This document shows, piece after piece, positions 54,027 to 64,000 of a DNA stretch of 64,000 nt (within the stretch, counting starts at the first letter, position 1; each line of letters starts with the position of its first letter). Origin of the DNA: Calothrix sp. FI2-JRJ7 (GTDB lineage: Bacteria; Cyanobacteriota; Cyanobacteriia; Cyanobacteriales; Nostocaceae); contig JAHHGX010000020.1 of NCBI GenBank assembly GCA_019359675.1, positions 248,001-312,000 of the forward strand, written 5' to 3'. Position numbers and translations under genes: made by a program. The notes under the pieces are model-generated. The model had not been told where the DNA came from. It saw only the letters and a list, made by a program, of their open reading frames with translations, and ran no database searches.

Positions 54027-57000
54027 ATGATTCAAATTGGTTCACTAGTACGTTCGCTTGATAATGAACTAGGTACGGGAAAGGTAGTTCAACATAGTAA
54101 TCAAGACGTAGTAGTTGAGTATTTCTGCTCAGTAGGGCAATGTATTGAGGAAACAGTACCTTTAGATGAGTTGCGTCGGGTAACACTTCAGCGTCAAACT
54201 CGGTGCTATGTAAAGTCAGAGAGTGATAGATGGTTGATAGGAAGAGTTTTTGGTTGGGATGATTCGCACGGCGCCTATCAAATTGATTTGCCTGACAGTA
54301 AAACTTTGTTTGCTAGGGAGCGGGATGTATATGTTCGCTGCAATTTGCCCATCGAAGACCCTATCGATATATTGACGTATAAGGGTCAAGAAACGCCTTA
54401 TTTCCACCAAAGACGTTTTGCGCTAGTGAAAAACCTAACTTCGCAACGCGCGGTTAGTCGAGGAATGACGGGGTTAATTTCGGCGAATATTGAGTTGCTG
54501 CGTCACCAGGTTGAGGTTGTGCGTCGGGTACTTGAAGACCCTATTCAACGGTATTTGTTAGCTGATGAGGTCGGATTAGGAAAAACGATTGAAGCAGGCG
54601 CCATTTTGCGTCAATATTTACTCGATGACCCAGAGAGACGTGCGATAGTATTGGCGCCGCAGTATTTACTCGAACAGTGGCGTACTGAGTTAAAGAATAA
54701 GTTTTATCTGTCGCATTTTCCCGATAGGGTAGTATTAGCAGCGGTTGAGGATGTTCACAAAGTTAATGCCAAAGCTGATATTGGGCTAATAATTATAGAT
54801 GAAGCTCATCACGTAGCAGCAATGGCAAGGTCAACGGATGCAGTAAAGCGCAGCAGCTTTGGAGCTTTCAAAAAGCTTGCTCACCAGTCAGAGCGGTTGC
54901 TACTACTTTCTGCGACTCCTGTCGTCAACAACGAGGAAGATTTTTTGTCAATGTTGCATCTGCTCGACCCGACAAATTATAAATTAGATGATTTGGAAGG
55001 TTTCCGTGACCGGGTGGCAAAGCGTCAAGATATTGGTCGAGTATTATTGTCGTTTCAAGAGGGTGCAAATCCTTTCGTTCTCAAAAATCAGGTTACACAA
55101 CTTTGCAGTTTATTTCCCGAAGATAAATACTTATCAGATTTGGCAGAAAAGCTACAAAATTCTTTACAAGAAAAAACTGGTAACGAAAATAAAATAGTTA
55201 GAGCGATTCGGACTCATATTAGCGATACATATAGACTTTACCGTCGAATGCTGCGTAATCGTCGCGCATCTGTGGAGGATGTAATATTTGACCGGAATGT
55301 GGCGCCGAAAGCTGAGTATGATTTAGATGAGCGTGTTTACGACATTCACGAGTTAATGGAAGAATGGCGTGGACTGGCGCCTGATAACTCAAACTATCAC
55401 CGCATCTTTTTACTATTGTTCCGTGCCAGTGGTACTTGGTTAGGAATTTTACAGCAAGTTATCGAAGCGCGTTTAAAGGGTAGTTTTCCTCAAGTGTTGA
55501 CGAAAGAGTTTGACACAGATAGTTTGAATATTCTGACTGAAACTCCCAAATTCGACAAGGAAGAAGAAATTTTACAAGGTTTGCTAAAAATTCTTGAGAA
55601 ACCTTCAGAAGATGGCGACCGTTTGGTGTTACTGAGAATAGTAATACTTTACAAGCTCTCAGAAAACTTTAAACTGCAATCGTTCCGTAGTAATTTACCT
55701 AAGTTACTCGAACAAGTGCAATTACGGTTAAGAAGACCAGTACCTGGAGATAAACTACCAAAATTAGTCATATTTACCAGTTATGTGCAAGTTTGCGCTC
55801 AAATTATTAAGTTTTTGCGAGATAGCTTTGGAGAATCATGTATTGCGAGTCATTTACTTGGAGAACCACGAGCGCAAGTAGAAAAAAGTCTTGATAGATT
55901 TAAAAATGACCCTAACTGCTTTATTCTCGTTTGCGACTATTCGGGTGAAGAAGGTCGTAATTTGCAATATGCTGACTCGATGATACATTTTGACTTGCCT
56001 TGGTCGCCAAATCGTTTAGAGCAACGAATTGGTAGAATTGACCGTATTGGGCGCCAGTTGAATGTAGAATTTACAGTATTTGCAGGCGCCGAGATAGATG
56101 ACAGTCCCCACGATGCATGGTATCAATTGTTGAAAGATGGATTTAATATCTTTGAGCAGTCGATAGCGAGCTTCCAGTTTTATGTTGATGGGAAACTGCC
56201 ACAGCTAGAAGCAAGTTTGTTTAAATCTGGGGCAAATGGGTTATTAGAAAGTGTAGAGCAAGTTAAACAAGAAATAGGCTTAGAGCTAGTTAAAATAGAC
56301 GAGCAAAACGCTCTCGATGAAATTAACGCTCTCGATGAAATAGCTAGCGAGTACTTTGAAAGCTTAGATAACTTTGATGCTCAACACCAAGAAATCGAGC
56401 GAGTCACCGAAGACTGGTTATGTAACGCTTTACGGTTAAAGCAGCTAAACGACCCAAACGTATCAGCAGCACAGCGTTATGAACCAACACAGAAAACCCT
56501 AATACCCATTGACGATTTGAGAACTTACTTCGTGGGATTAACAAACGATGTAGGTACATATAACCGAAGAGTTGCCAATCAAAAACCCAACGTCAACCTG
56601 TATCGAATCGGCGAAGGTTTAATCGACTCATTATCATCTTATATACATTGGGATGACCGAGGTCAAGCATTTGCCATGTGGCGAGTTGACGACACTTGGG
56701 ACAAGAGCGAAGGTGCTGAATGGTTTGGTTTTAGATTTGACTACATTATCGAAACCGACTTAAGTAGTTATAAAATAGACCCAATCAAGTACAAAACACT
56801 ACAACGTCGTGCAGATAGCTTATTTCCACCAATCATCCAAAGTATCTTTATCGACGCACGCAACGAGCCAATGAGCATTGTTGAAGACGAAGCACTGTTA
56901 GAAATATTACAACGCCAGTACAAAGGCAAAGGCAAACCACCAATTAAACCGCCAATTAAAGCTGCCGATAAAGCTGCCGCCAAAACCGCGAGTAAAACAC

Positions 57001-57413
57001 CTCCACCTGGCGCCAACAATCAAGATTACAACCTAGCAAAAAGTCGTTTGTCAATACTGGATAACTTTGTACACCCAGACGATTGGCAAGATTTTTGTCG
57101 CGACGCGCGTAACGCATCTGTAGAGTTACTAATCAGCCAAGATAACTTTATAGAAATGTGTGACAAAACAGCAGCAAGCGCAGAACAAAAACTAGGAAGA
57201 CGACTCGAACAACTACGTTTACGTCTTAACCGCATCAAGCAACAAGAAAAAATGATCGACAAATCACTTACCCAAGAAGTAATAGAAGAAGCCAAACTAA
57301 ACCAAGCAATAATAGAAGGTATCCGTCACCCAAATATTCGCCTTGACTCCGTAGGCTTCATTATCGTTTCTGGGCGCCCTCCCATTCAAGGAGGAGAAGT
57401 AGAAGACTGGTAA
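54027..57413 (+). CDS. dpdE: DpdE: SNF2-like helicase protein of the Dpd 7-deazapurine DNA system
   Basis: The 1128-residue protein has an N-terminal β-rich region (~1-110), a SNF2/RapA-like ATPase (Walker A ADEVGLGKTIEAG near 178, DEAH box IIIDEAHHV near 255, motif III LLLSATPV near 294), and helicase C motifs ending QRIGRIDRIGRQ near 667. A Lys/Pro/Ala-rich linker lies near 970-995, then a helical C-terminus. From memory the whole matches protein DpdE, part of clusters that insert 7-deazapurines into DNA and restrict unmodified DNA. DpdE belongs to the restriction part. dpdF, dpdG and dpdH follow in that order, which supports the call. Confidence 0.9.
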   Translation: MIQIGSLVRSLDNELGTGKVVQHSNQDVVVEYFCSVGQCIEETVPLDELRRVTLQRQTRCYVKSESDRWLIGRVFGWDDSHGAYQIDLPDSKTLFARERDVYVRCNLPIEDPIDILTYKGQETPYFHQRRFALVKNLTSQRAVSRGMTGLISANIELLRHQVEVVRRVLEDPIQRYLLADEVGLGKTIEAGAILRQYLLDDPERRAIVLAPQYLLEQWRTELKNKFYLSHFPDRVVLAAVEDVHKVNAKADIGLIIIDEAHHVAAMARSTDAVKRSSFGAFKKLAHQSERLLLLSATPVVNNEEDFLSMLHLLDPTNYKLDDLEGFRDRVAKRQDIGRVLLSFQEGANPFVLKNQVTQLCSLFPEDKYLSDLAEKLQNSLQEKTGNENKIVRAIRTHISDTYRLYRRMLRNRRASVEDVIFDRNVAPKAEYDLDERVYDIHELMEEWRGLAPDNSNYHRIFLLLFRASGTWLGILQQVIEARLKGSFPQVLTKEFDTDSLNILTETPKFDKEEEILQGLLKILEKPSEDGDRLVLLRIVILYKLSENFKLQSFRSNLPKLLEQVQLRLRRPVPGDKLPKLVIFTSYVQVCAQIIKFLRDSFGESCIASHLLGEPRAQVEKSLDRFKNDPNCFILVCDYSGEEGRNLQYADSMIHFDLPWSPNRLEQRIGRIDRIGRQLNVEFTVFAGAEIDDSPHDAWYQLLKDGFNIFEQSIASFQFYVDGKLPQLEASLFKSGANGLLESVEQVKQEIGLELVKIDEQNALDEINALDEIASEYFESLDNFDAQHQEIERVTEDWLCNALRLKQLNDPNVSAAQRYEPTQKTLIPIDDLRTYFVGLTNDVGTYNRRVANQKPNVNLYRIGEGLIDSLSSYIHWDDRGQAFAMWRVDDTWDKSEGAEWFGFRFDYIIETDLSSYKIDPIKYKTLQRRADSLFPPIIQSIFIDARNEPMSIVEDEALLEILQRQYKGKGKPPIKPPIKAADKAAAKTASKTPPPGANNQDYNLAKSRLSILDNFVHPDDWQDFCRDARNASVELLISQDNFIEMCDKTAASAEQKLGRRLEQLRLRLNRIKQQEKMIDKSLTQEVIEEAKLNQAIIEGIRHPNIRLDSVGFIIVSGRPPIQGGEVEDW

Positions 57414-58107
57414 ATACTAAGTGGAACGGGCATCCTTGCCCGTTTGTAACATTGCAATTTAGGTAAATTTTGAAGCTCTTATTTTTTACCACAGAGGCAC
57501 AGAGAACACAGAGAAGGAAACTAAGTAACTACTTACGTTACCCTTGTGGCAAAATAACAACAGTACATGTTAGACTTATGGGAATACGATAATCTTCTTA
57601 GTAACAAGTGCGTTCCAGTATTACTTACACTTAATAAGCCATACTTAGTACATTTGCCTTATTAAGATAACTAGCGCACCTAATTTTAGTTCCTATAAAA
57701 TTGTGTATTCTCTATTTTATCTTGTTATCTTATTTATCTTGTTGTCTTGTGGAACGGGCATCCTTGCCCGTTTGTAATATTGAAATTTATAGGACGGGCA
57801 GGGATGCCCATCCCACAAGATGCATTACAATATGTATAATTATCTACTCAAGATTACTTATTTTATTTTTACAAATATTAAACTGCTGGCACCGTTATCA
57901 TTCTCAAACCATCCAGTGCAAGTAGTATTACGAGTACGAAAAATTACAGTTGGCATTTTGAAAAATAAAATGTTACAAAAAATTTATCAGGATTAATCCG
58001 GATTTAATATTTTTTTGATGAATACAGTTAGCTAATATTAATCGTATTAGTTAAATTACTGAGATTATATAGATAAATATTATACATAAATGAAGCAGTG
58101 ATGATTT
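57414..58107. other. Repeat-bearing gap between dpdE and dpdF
   Basis: About 700 bp. It carries three copies of the 'gggcatccttgcccgt' palindrome: 57422-57443, 57750-57771 and, inverted, 57791-57818. The last two copies face each other. 'ACAGAGGCACAGAGAACACAGAG' microrepeats lie near 57491. The remainder is AT-rich with no gene. dpdF may have its own promoter in the last 150 bp. Confidence 0.55.
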
Positions 58108-60644
58108 ATGACAGATTCGTTTGCGGAACTGCAAGAAATTCTCGAAACAGGTAACATTCCTGAAGATACAAGACATATTACAGAACCTTGTCATCGGCGC
58201 CTTCTCGATGCATTACTTAACAATGCTGCTGCGGGAGATATTGCGAGTTTAGTACGTCATGTACTGCGACGAGAAGATGAAAAACAGGGTGGAAGTTCTT
58301 CAACTCTTATAAAAGTATCTCGTAAACCTCTTTTTCCAAAGCGTGAAGTTTGGGAAAAAAGTAGTATAGCAATTTTCAATGGTGACGATGATAAATATTA
58401 CACGATTAGCGTGCGTCCTTGGAAACCAGAATGGCTAGATTTTGGTAATGAATCTCCTGATAAACCTGTTTTTAAAGAAGAAATGCGACGAAATTATGAT
58501 TATGTCGCAGGAGACCCGTTTTTAAAGCTTATGGGTTTAGATAATTATCGCAGTGTTGGTCAGCGCAGTGCAATTCATGGTATTTTGACGGCGCCTGTTG
58601 ATGCTACTTTGATAATTAATCTACCTACTGGTTCAGGAAAAAGTCTTTGCGCGCAGTTACCAGCTTTGTTAAAGTCTCAAAATGGAGGTGTAAGTATAGT
58701 AGTAGTGCCAACAACAGCACTAGCAATAGACCAGGAAAAAGGATTAAAGTCTATTATTAAGCATGATACGGCTTATTACAGTGATGATAGCCAAGAGGGA
58801 AAAGAACGACGTGAGGCAATACGCACACGAATTCGTGAAGGTACTCAAAGGATTATTTTTACCTCTCCTGAAAGTTTAATGGATTCACTGGCGCCTGCGT
58901 TATACGAAGCGGCAAAGCAAGGAATATTAAAGTACTTTATCATCGACGAAGCGCACATGGTCGAGCAGTGGGGAGATGATTTTCGTCCTGCTTTCCAAGA
59001 AATTCCAGGTTTGCGAAAAGATTTATTACGTCTCGGTTCTTTTATAACACTTCTACTAACTGCGACTCTTACCGAATCTTGTCTAGAAACCTTAGAATCA
59101 TTATTTGGGAAAGACCTAAAAGTAATTTCTGCCGTTCAGCTACGTCCAGAACCTTCGTACTGGTTTAACGAGTGTAAAAACGAAGAAATCAGAAAAGAAA
59201 GGCTAATTGAAACAGTATGCAATCTCCCACGTCCCTTAATTATCTATGGAACCAAAGTTGAAGATGTTCAAAAATGGAAAAAGGAATTAGAGAAAGCAGG
59301 ATTTAAAAGATGTGACTTGATGACGGGTAAATCGACTTCTAAACAAAGATTAGAGCTAATTGAGAAATGGCGAGATAGAAAAATAGTATAGTAGTGGCAA
59401 CTTCTGCATTTGGATTAGGTATTGACCAAGCAGACGTGCGTGCGGTAATTCATGTTTGTGTACCTGAAACTATTGACAGATTTTATCAAGAAGTTGGTAG
59501 AGGTGGAAGAGACGGTAGAGCTTCAATCTCATTGATGTTGTATACAGAGACTGATATCAAAATTGCTCGTGGAATTAATGAGAATTCAGCCATCACTGTT
59601 GAAAGAGGTTTACAGCGTTGGCAAAATATGTTTGCTAACAAAACTCCTTTAAGCGATGGTAGATTTCGTGTTCCTACTGATACACCCCCCTCTTTACTAC
59701 CAGAAGATATAGATATGAGGGGAACCCAGAATAAAGCTAATCGAGCTTGGAATATCCGTACTTTAACGTTAATGAATCGAGCAGGTTTAATTGAAATCGA
59801 CTTTGAAGAACCACCTCTGAAAAAAAGCTTTGAGTTAGAAGAGATATATAACCAAGCATGGGAAAATTACCGAAATCATAAAATTATTAGTATTCGTAAC
59901 CAATCTCATTTGGATAAAGTTACTTGGGAATTTCAAGTAGAACCGATTCGTCTGCAACGTCAAAGTTGGAGTTATAAAAATATCAATCTAATGATAGAAG
60001 CTTTAAAAGCTAAACGATGCATTTCAAAAATATTTCAAGAAGCATACACCATTTCTTTCCAGGGTACAGAAGGAATTAGAAATAAAGTCACAGTTTCTCG
60101 TACTTGTGGGGGTTGTCCTGTTTGTCGAGAAAAAAGAGTTAAACCTTTTGCTGGAATTATGCCAGAACCTAGTCCAGTTTTGCATAACAAGGGTGTTTTT
60201 GTGGGTGAAGAACTCGAACGATTGCTGTGGGGTGAGAATTTACTATTAATTTTTTATGATTCGTTGGAAGAAAAAGGTAAAAAGCGTCAGATTAATAGAG
60301 TTTTTAGATGGTTGCTAGAGCAAAATATTAAAAATGTGATAGCTCCAGATCAATTTAGGGAACACTTTATAAAAGAAGTCAATCTAATTCAAAATGGTTT
60401 CATTTTTTGGTGGTCAAATTATCAACCGCTAAAAATGCCGTGTGTTGCAACTTTTATTTTTCATTCTCCAGGAGAAAAATTACCTTTATCTTATATATCA
60501 AAAAATAGTATGCCGCAGGCGCCAAGGATTATTTTATTATCTATAGATACACCTGACCCTAATCGTAACGATAGAAAAATGATTGACGTTTTTTCGGGAA
60601 GACATTTTAAATTTGATTCATTCTGTACGGAGATTGGGGTATGA
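58108..60644 (+). pseudogene. dpdF: DpdF: RecQ-like helicase, interrupted by a 5-bp tandem duplication
   Basis: Two frames make one protein of about 845 residues. The first (58108-59391) has Walker A LPTGSGKSL near 173, the DEAH box IIDEAHMVEQW near 279 and motif III LLTATL, and ends KWRDRKIV at a TAG. The second resumes as VATSAFGLGIDQADVR from 59394, with QEVGRGGRDG (motif VI of RecQ) and a CGGCPVCREK Cys cluster near the middle. Removing one TAGTA (59389-59393) restores one continuous frame. From memory the fused protein matches DpdF of the Dpd system. It overlaps dpdG by ATGA. Confidence 0.85.
59384..59393 (+). repeat. TAGTA-TAGTA tandem duplication that breaks dpdF
   Basis: Two abutting 5-bp units shift the helicase frame and create an in-frame TAG. 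One unit alone would read K-I-V-V-A-T-S, the motif-V region expected for the helicase. Slipped-strand gain or loss of one unit would switch the gene on or off. Confidence 0.8.
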
Positions 60645-61552
60645 GCTTTTTAAAAACACCAAAAGCAATACCAAGTAGAGTTAGAGGTATTTTTCGGTAT
60701 TTGCTCGCAGTAAAAAACCAAAAGCAAAAAAGAGATGTATTAGAGCAAATTCTTTCTCCTGATAAGTTATTGGAGCGACGTTTATCTGAAGAAATATCAA
60801 AAGAGGAAAAAGTATCACATGTCATGTTCAATGAAACGCTAGGTCAATGTGTCAAGTGTGGTCTTTTAGTAAAAGAAGACGACGAAATTGGTATTAATCA
60901 AAATTTACCAGAACCTGCACGCAGTCGAGAAAGTGGTGATGCTTTATTACCAGATACTCTTGTGACTTTACTTTTTGCCTCTGATAATGCAGACGAAGAA
61001 GACTTTGGTCTTGCTTGTGCTTGGTTTTTAGCACAGGATATATATGATGCACCTGGACATTGGGAAGCAGTACAAACTCAAGTTAGCAACCAACAAGTCG
61101 GAGATTTTTTAAGAATGACTAGCAACCTTTTGTATGACTCTATGGATAACTGGATGTGCTACATGGGTTTAGCTTGGGGTCATAAATTGGGAACAAAAAG
61201 AGTCACCGTTCCAGACCCGACACTATATATAAGACGAAAGTTAAAAGATATATTTAATCAAGAAGTCGGTGCAAAGCTTCTCATGCAAGAATTTATTGAT
61301 AAATTAGCTATAAAGTGTCCTTTATTTGAAACAGGTAAATTTCGAGACGAAATTGAAAAAAATATTGGGCAACGTCAACCCAATTACCTTTCTACTAGTA
61401 CTGCTTTTGCTTTGTTTCGTTTACGTGCAGAAGGTTATATCGAGATGAAGAGGGAGTCAGATGCTGACATCATGATATTACCAAAGGCAAATAACCAAGT
61501 TGATGATGCTGGACGAATTTCTCATATTATTTGGCAAGGTAATAAATCATGA
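60641..61552 (+). CDS. dpdG: DpdG of the Dpd DNA-modification system
   Basis: The 303-residue protein begins MSFLKTPKAIPSRVRGIFRYLL, the start I associate with protein DpdG. A Cys pair (GQCVKCGLLV near 67-76) may be a half zinc ribbon. The remainder is helical, with a possible winged-helix at the C-terminus (FALFRLRAEGYIEMKRES near 266). No catalytic motif is visible. ATGA overlaps join it to dpdF before and dpdH after, so translation is coupled and the proteins probably act together in the restriction part of the system. Confidence 0.85.
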   Translation: MSFLKTPKAIPSRVRGIFRYLLAVKNQKQKRDVLEQILSPDKLLERRLSEEISKEEKVSHVMFNETLGQCVKCGLLVKEDDEIGINQNLPEPARSRESGDALLPDTLVTLLFASDNADEEDFGLACAWFLAQDIYDAPGHWEAVQTQVSNQQVGDFLRMTSNLLYDSMDNWMCYMGLAWGHKLGTKRVTVPDPTLYIRRKLKDIFNQEVGAKLLMQEFIDKLAIKCPLFETGKFRDEIEKNIGQRQPNYLSTSTAFALFRLRAEGYIEMKRESDADIMILPKANNQVDDAGRISHIIWQGNKS

Positions 61553-64000
61553 GTTTTGAAAAGTTTGTTTGTTGGAATTTGGATATGGTACATCGGGTTA
61601 TGAACGTAGAAGCTACTCAACCCGAAAAACATTTGTTTTTAGCGACTCACCACCCAATTGCGATGTACCGTCAGCAACTCATTAATGCATCATCACGGGA
61701 TGAGTACAATGAGCAGCAGTTTCTTAGAGATTTCCTTGCTGAAAAAGATTTTGCATTTGTACCAGTTTTAGGTGGTTCTGGTACTGGGAAGTCACACTTA
61801 ATTCGTTGGTTAGATGCGAATATCGAATCAACCGAGAAACGCAAAGTACTACTAATTCCAAAAATTGGTACAAATTTAAAAGATATTATTACTCTTATCC
61901 TTAATGAAGTGGAAGGAGAAAGGTTTGATGAATACCGTCAACGTGTGAACCGAGCAACTTATACGTTAACGGAAACTCAAGCAAGGGTGAGACTTCTTAA
62001 CGAACTTGCAGCAGCATCGAGTCATAATGGAAACCGAGATATAACTCAACTTACTGACGAGCAAAATTATCTTGTTGAAAAACTCGACTCTTTTCTACAC
62101 GACCCTTTTTTCCGTGAATATTGGTTAAAAGATGATGGTATTATTCATCGTCTCATCACTCATACATTAGGATATAAGGATAAAGTCGAAATTATCGAAG
62201 AAAGACAAGGATTTTCGATAGAAGACTTACCCCTTGATATCCTTAACTGGCAAAAGTCAGCGGCAAAAACCCAAGAGTTTTATACTTTTCTGATTAGTAA
62301 TGAAAGTTTTCAAAAAACTACAGTTGAGTGGTTGAACGAACATCTTAACGAAGCTATCAAACAAGTACTTAGCTTAGGTCGGGAAGACTTGCAGCGATTA
62401 ATGCGTGAAGTGCGTGAAACTTTAGCGGAGCAGGGTGTCGAGTTAGTTTTACTAATTGAAGATTTTGCGAAATTACAAGGTATTGACCGAGAGGTGTTAG
62501 AAGCAGTATTAGCTCGACCACAGCAACCAGGAAGTAAACCTTTGTGTGCAATTCGTACTGCTTTAGCTTGTACTACAGGTTATTTCCAAAGTTTAATCGA
62601 TACCGTTCAACAGCGTATTACCTTTAGTGTCAACCTCGATATTGGTACAGTTGATAATCAATCTTTAATTACCCCAGATGATATTCAAGAGTTTGTGTCT
62701 AGATACCTAAATACGGTTCGTTTAGAAAATCAGGTTATCTCCGACTGGGCAAAAAACAACCAAGAAGAGGATTCTCAACAAGAATCTATCGTCAGTGCGT
62801 GTAACGATTGCGAACATCGTGAAGCTTGTCATGCAGGTTTTGGGAATGTTAACGACATGGGATTATATCCGTTCACACCCAAAGCTTTAGAACAAATGTG
62901 GAATCGTGTCAATACAGGTAACTTTAACCCCCGCATTCTCATTAAAGATGTACTAAAGTATACTTTAGAAAATGGATTCAATGATATTAAGAAAGGTAAT
63001 TTCCCATCTGTGACTTTGCGAGAGCATTTTGGTAAGGTGCGTTTGAATACTATGCTCCAAACAGATATTAGAACAAAAGACCCTTACAATACTGAGCGAC
63101 GTGCAATACTTATAGACTTATGGACTGACAGTAATGAGCTTTGTGACCTACCTGCTTCTGTTCATACTGCTTTTAGTCTACCAACTCTCGGCGCCAAAAT
63201 TCAGCAAACCGAAAATAAACGTACCATTCCAAACCCTCAAAATAATCTTCCCACACCACGCACGGGTGAAGGTGGAGGAAGTTATATAACCGAACCAAAA
63301 TCAGTTGATAAAGAACCAGAAATTCCAGAAACGTTACAAGAAAAGCTAAAAATTCTGGATAACTGGAACAACGAATCAATATTACCTCAAGACATAGCAC
63401 AAAATATACGCACGTTTCTTTTTCCTGCAATAGTTGAAAAAATCCAGTTGGATAATGAACTTTTACTAGAAAATTTTTTTGCTAGTAACACAAGTAAGTA
63501 TTTTAAACAGAAAAATATTTACTTCCATAGTCCGAGGTTTACAAGAGAAAAAGTTTTTGGTGTAAAGTTATTATTACCTCTTAACCCTAATGATAAGAAC
63601 GAGTTTCTTGAAACTGCTGTAGCATTCCAAGGAATTTTACTATATAGTCACCACAAAAACTGGAAGTTTCCGAACGGTGACCGTTATTTACTAACCTATA
63701 GCAAGCTTCTAGAAAAATGGAGTCAGTATGTATTGAAAGCAATTCGTCTTTATCCTAGAGAATCTGGAGAAATTTGGAATCCAGTTCCAGCAGCAGTAGA
63801 ACTGTTAGCGATTGCTGCAACAATGGGAGGACACTCGACTAATTCTCTAGAAAACTTAATTAATGCGTTATTTTTAGATTTAGATAGAAACGATACAGGT
63901 CGTAGTGAGAGTTGGGAAAATCTTTTAAAATCTTTGAAAAAACACCGTGATGAGTTACTAGAAATTGTTCAAACTCGAATTGCTTGTACTAAAGGTAGTT
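61549..64000 (+). CDS. dpdH: DpdH: ATPase of the Dpd system, truncated by the window end
   Basis: An open frame of at least 817 codons starts at the ATG overlapping the dpdG stop (ATGA) and runs off the right edge. It begins MSFEKFVCWNLDMVHRVMN. Walker A VLGGSGTGKSHLIRW lies near 73-87 and a Walker-B-like VLLIEDFAKLQG near 302. A Cys/His cluster CNDCEHREACH near 422 may bind zinc. This matches protein DpdH, a large P-loop ATPase of the Dpd cluster. It carries only one GGCGCC. The complete protein should extend some hundreds of residues further. Confidence 0.85.
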   Translation, partial: MSFEKFVCWNLDMVHRVMNVEATQPEKHLFLATHHPIAMYRQQLINASSRDEYNEQQFLRDFLAEKDFAFVPVLGGSGTGKSHLIRWLDANIESTEKRKVLLIPKIGTNLKDIITLILNEVEGERFDEYRQRVNRATYTLTETQARVRLLNELAAASSHNGNRDITQLTDEQNYLVEKLDSFLHDPFFREYWLKDDGIIHRLITHTLGYKDKVEIIEERQGFSIEDLPLDILNWQKSAAKTQEFYTFLISNESFQKTTVEWLNEHLNEAIKQVLSLGREDLQRLMREVRETLAEQGVELVLLIEDFAKLQGIDREVLEAVLARPQQPGSKPLCAIRTALACTTGYFQSLIDTVQQRITFSVNLDIGTVDNQSLITPDDIQEFVSRYLNTVRLENQVISDWAKNNQEEDSQQESIVSACNDCEHREACHAGFGNVNDMGLYPFTPKALEQMWNRVNTGNFNPRILIKDVLKYTLENGFNDIKKGNFPSVTLREHFGKVRLNTMLQTDIRTKDPYNTERRAILIDLWTDSNELCDLPASVHTAFSLPTLGAKIQQTENKRTIPNPQNNLPTPRTGEGGGSYITEPKSVDKEPEIPETLQEKLKILDNWNNESILPQDIAQNIRTFLFPAIVEKIQLDNELLLENFFASNTSKYFKQKNIYFHSPRFTREKVFGVKLLLPLNPNDKNEFLETAVAFQGILLYSHHKNWKFPNGDRYLLTYSKLLEKWSQYVLKAIRLYPRESGEIWNPVPAAVELLAIAATMGGHSTNSLENLINALFLDLDRNDTGRSESWENLLKSLKKHRDELLEIVQTRIACTKGS

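Noticed and set aside
56768-57295. Two minus-strand ORFs antisense to the end of dpdE
   Set aside because: Their Ala/Leu-rich and Ser/Arg-rich products mirror the Lys/Pro/Ala linker and helical C-terminus coded on the plus strand.
57701-57925. Plus-strand ORF of 74 codons between dpdE and dpdF
   Set aside because: Built over two copies of a dispersed palindrome; no protein signature.

Overview
The window looks like chromosome from a filamentous, probably heterocyst-forming cyanobacterium. The evidence is gene content: an NTRC-type thioredoxin reductase–thioredoxin fusion, a bifunctional arginine dihydrolase of the AgrE/ArgZ type, an FHA–Ser/Thr kinase, small DUF4327 and DUF2085 proteins, a Uma2 protein, and many short dispersed palindromes. 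No rRNA, tRNA or CRISPR array was recognised, so no genus is proposed. The hexamer GGCGCC occurs about 112 times by hand count, while the usual cyanobacterial HIP1 octamer GCGATCGC was seen only once.

Layout. 0-1.7 kb: the end of a PP2C phosphatase, an FHA-kinase and a DUF4327 protein. 1.7-4.0 kb: repeat-rich DNA and a decayed toxin-antitoxin locus. 4.2-11.3 kb: two FkbM methyltransferases, a SPINDLY/OGT-type glycosyltransferase, a type IV pilin-like protein and another methyltransferase. About 6.7 kb of this block has no GGCGCC site. 11.5-19.7 kb: small, duplicated and broken genes (paralogous frameshifted ORFs, parDE, DUF433, a DNA methyltransferase fragment) among housekeeping genes (trxB/NTRC, a peptide ABC permease, a ROK kinase). 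19.7-26.2 kb: pyrG, a cell-wall amidase with an SH3-like domain, and a C-type-lectin/FG-GAP-like surface protein.

27.3-47.0 kb is a large exopolysaccharide cluster. It holds a WecG/TagA glycosyltransferase, a Wzz/Wzc tyrosine autokinase, a hexapeptide acyltransferase, about ten glycosyltransferases or GT-like proteins (including a clear paralogous pair), a Wzy-type polymerase/ligase and a Wzx-type flippase. Palindromes built on GAAACCGGGTTTC lie between many of its genes. Together these genes would assemble, export and polymerise a cell-surface polysaccharide by a Wzx/Wzy-dependent route.

47-53.8 kb: an orphan HicB-like antitoxin, MAPEG and DUF2085 membrane proteins, agrE, a spore-photoproduct-lyase-like radical SAM protein and a frameshifted DnaQ-like exonuclease. 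54.0-64.0 kb: four consecutive genes of the Dpd (7-deazapurine-in-DNA) system in the order dpdE, dpdF, dpdG, dpdH, the last cut by the window edge. dpdF is interrupted by a tandem 5-bp duplication. dpdF-G-H are joined by 4-bp ATGA overlaps. The base-modifying genes dpdA, dpdB and dpdC are not in the window and may lie beyond its right end.
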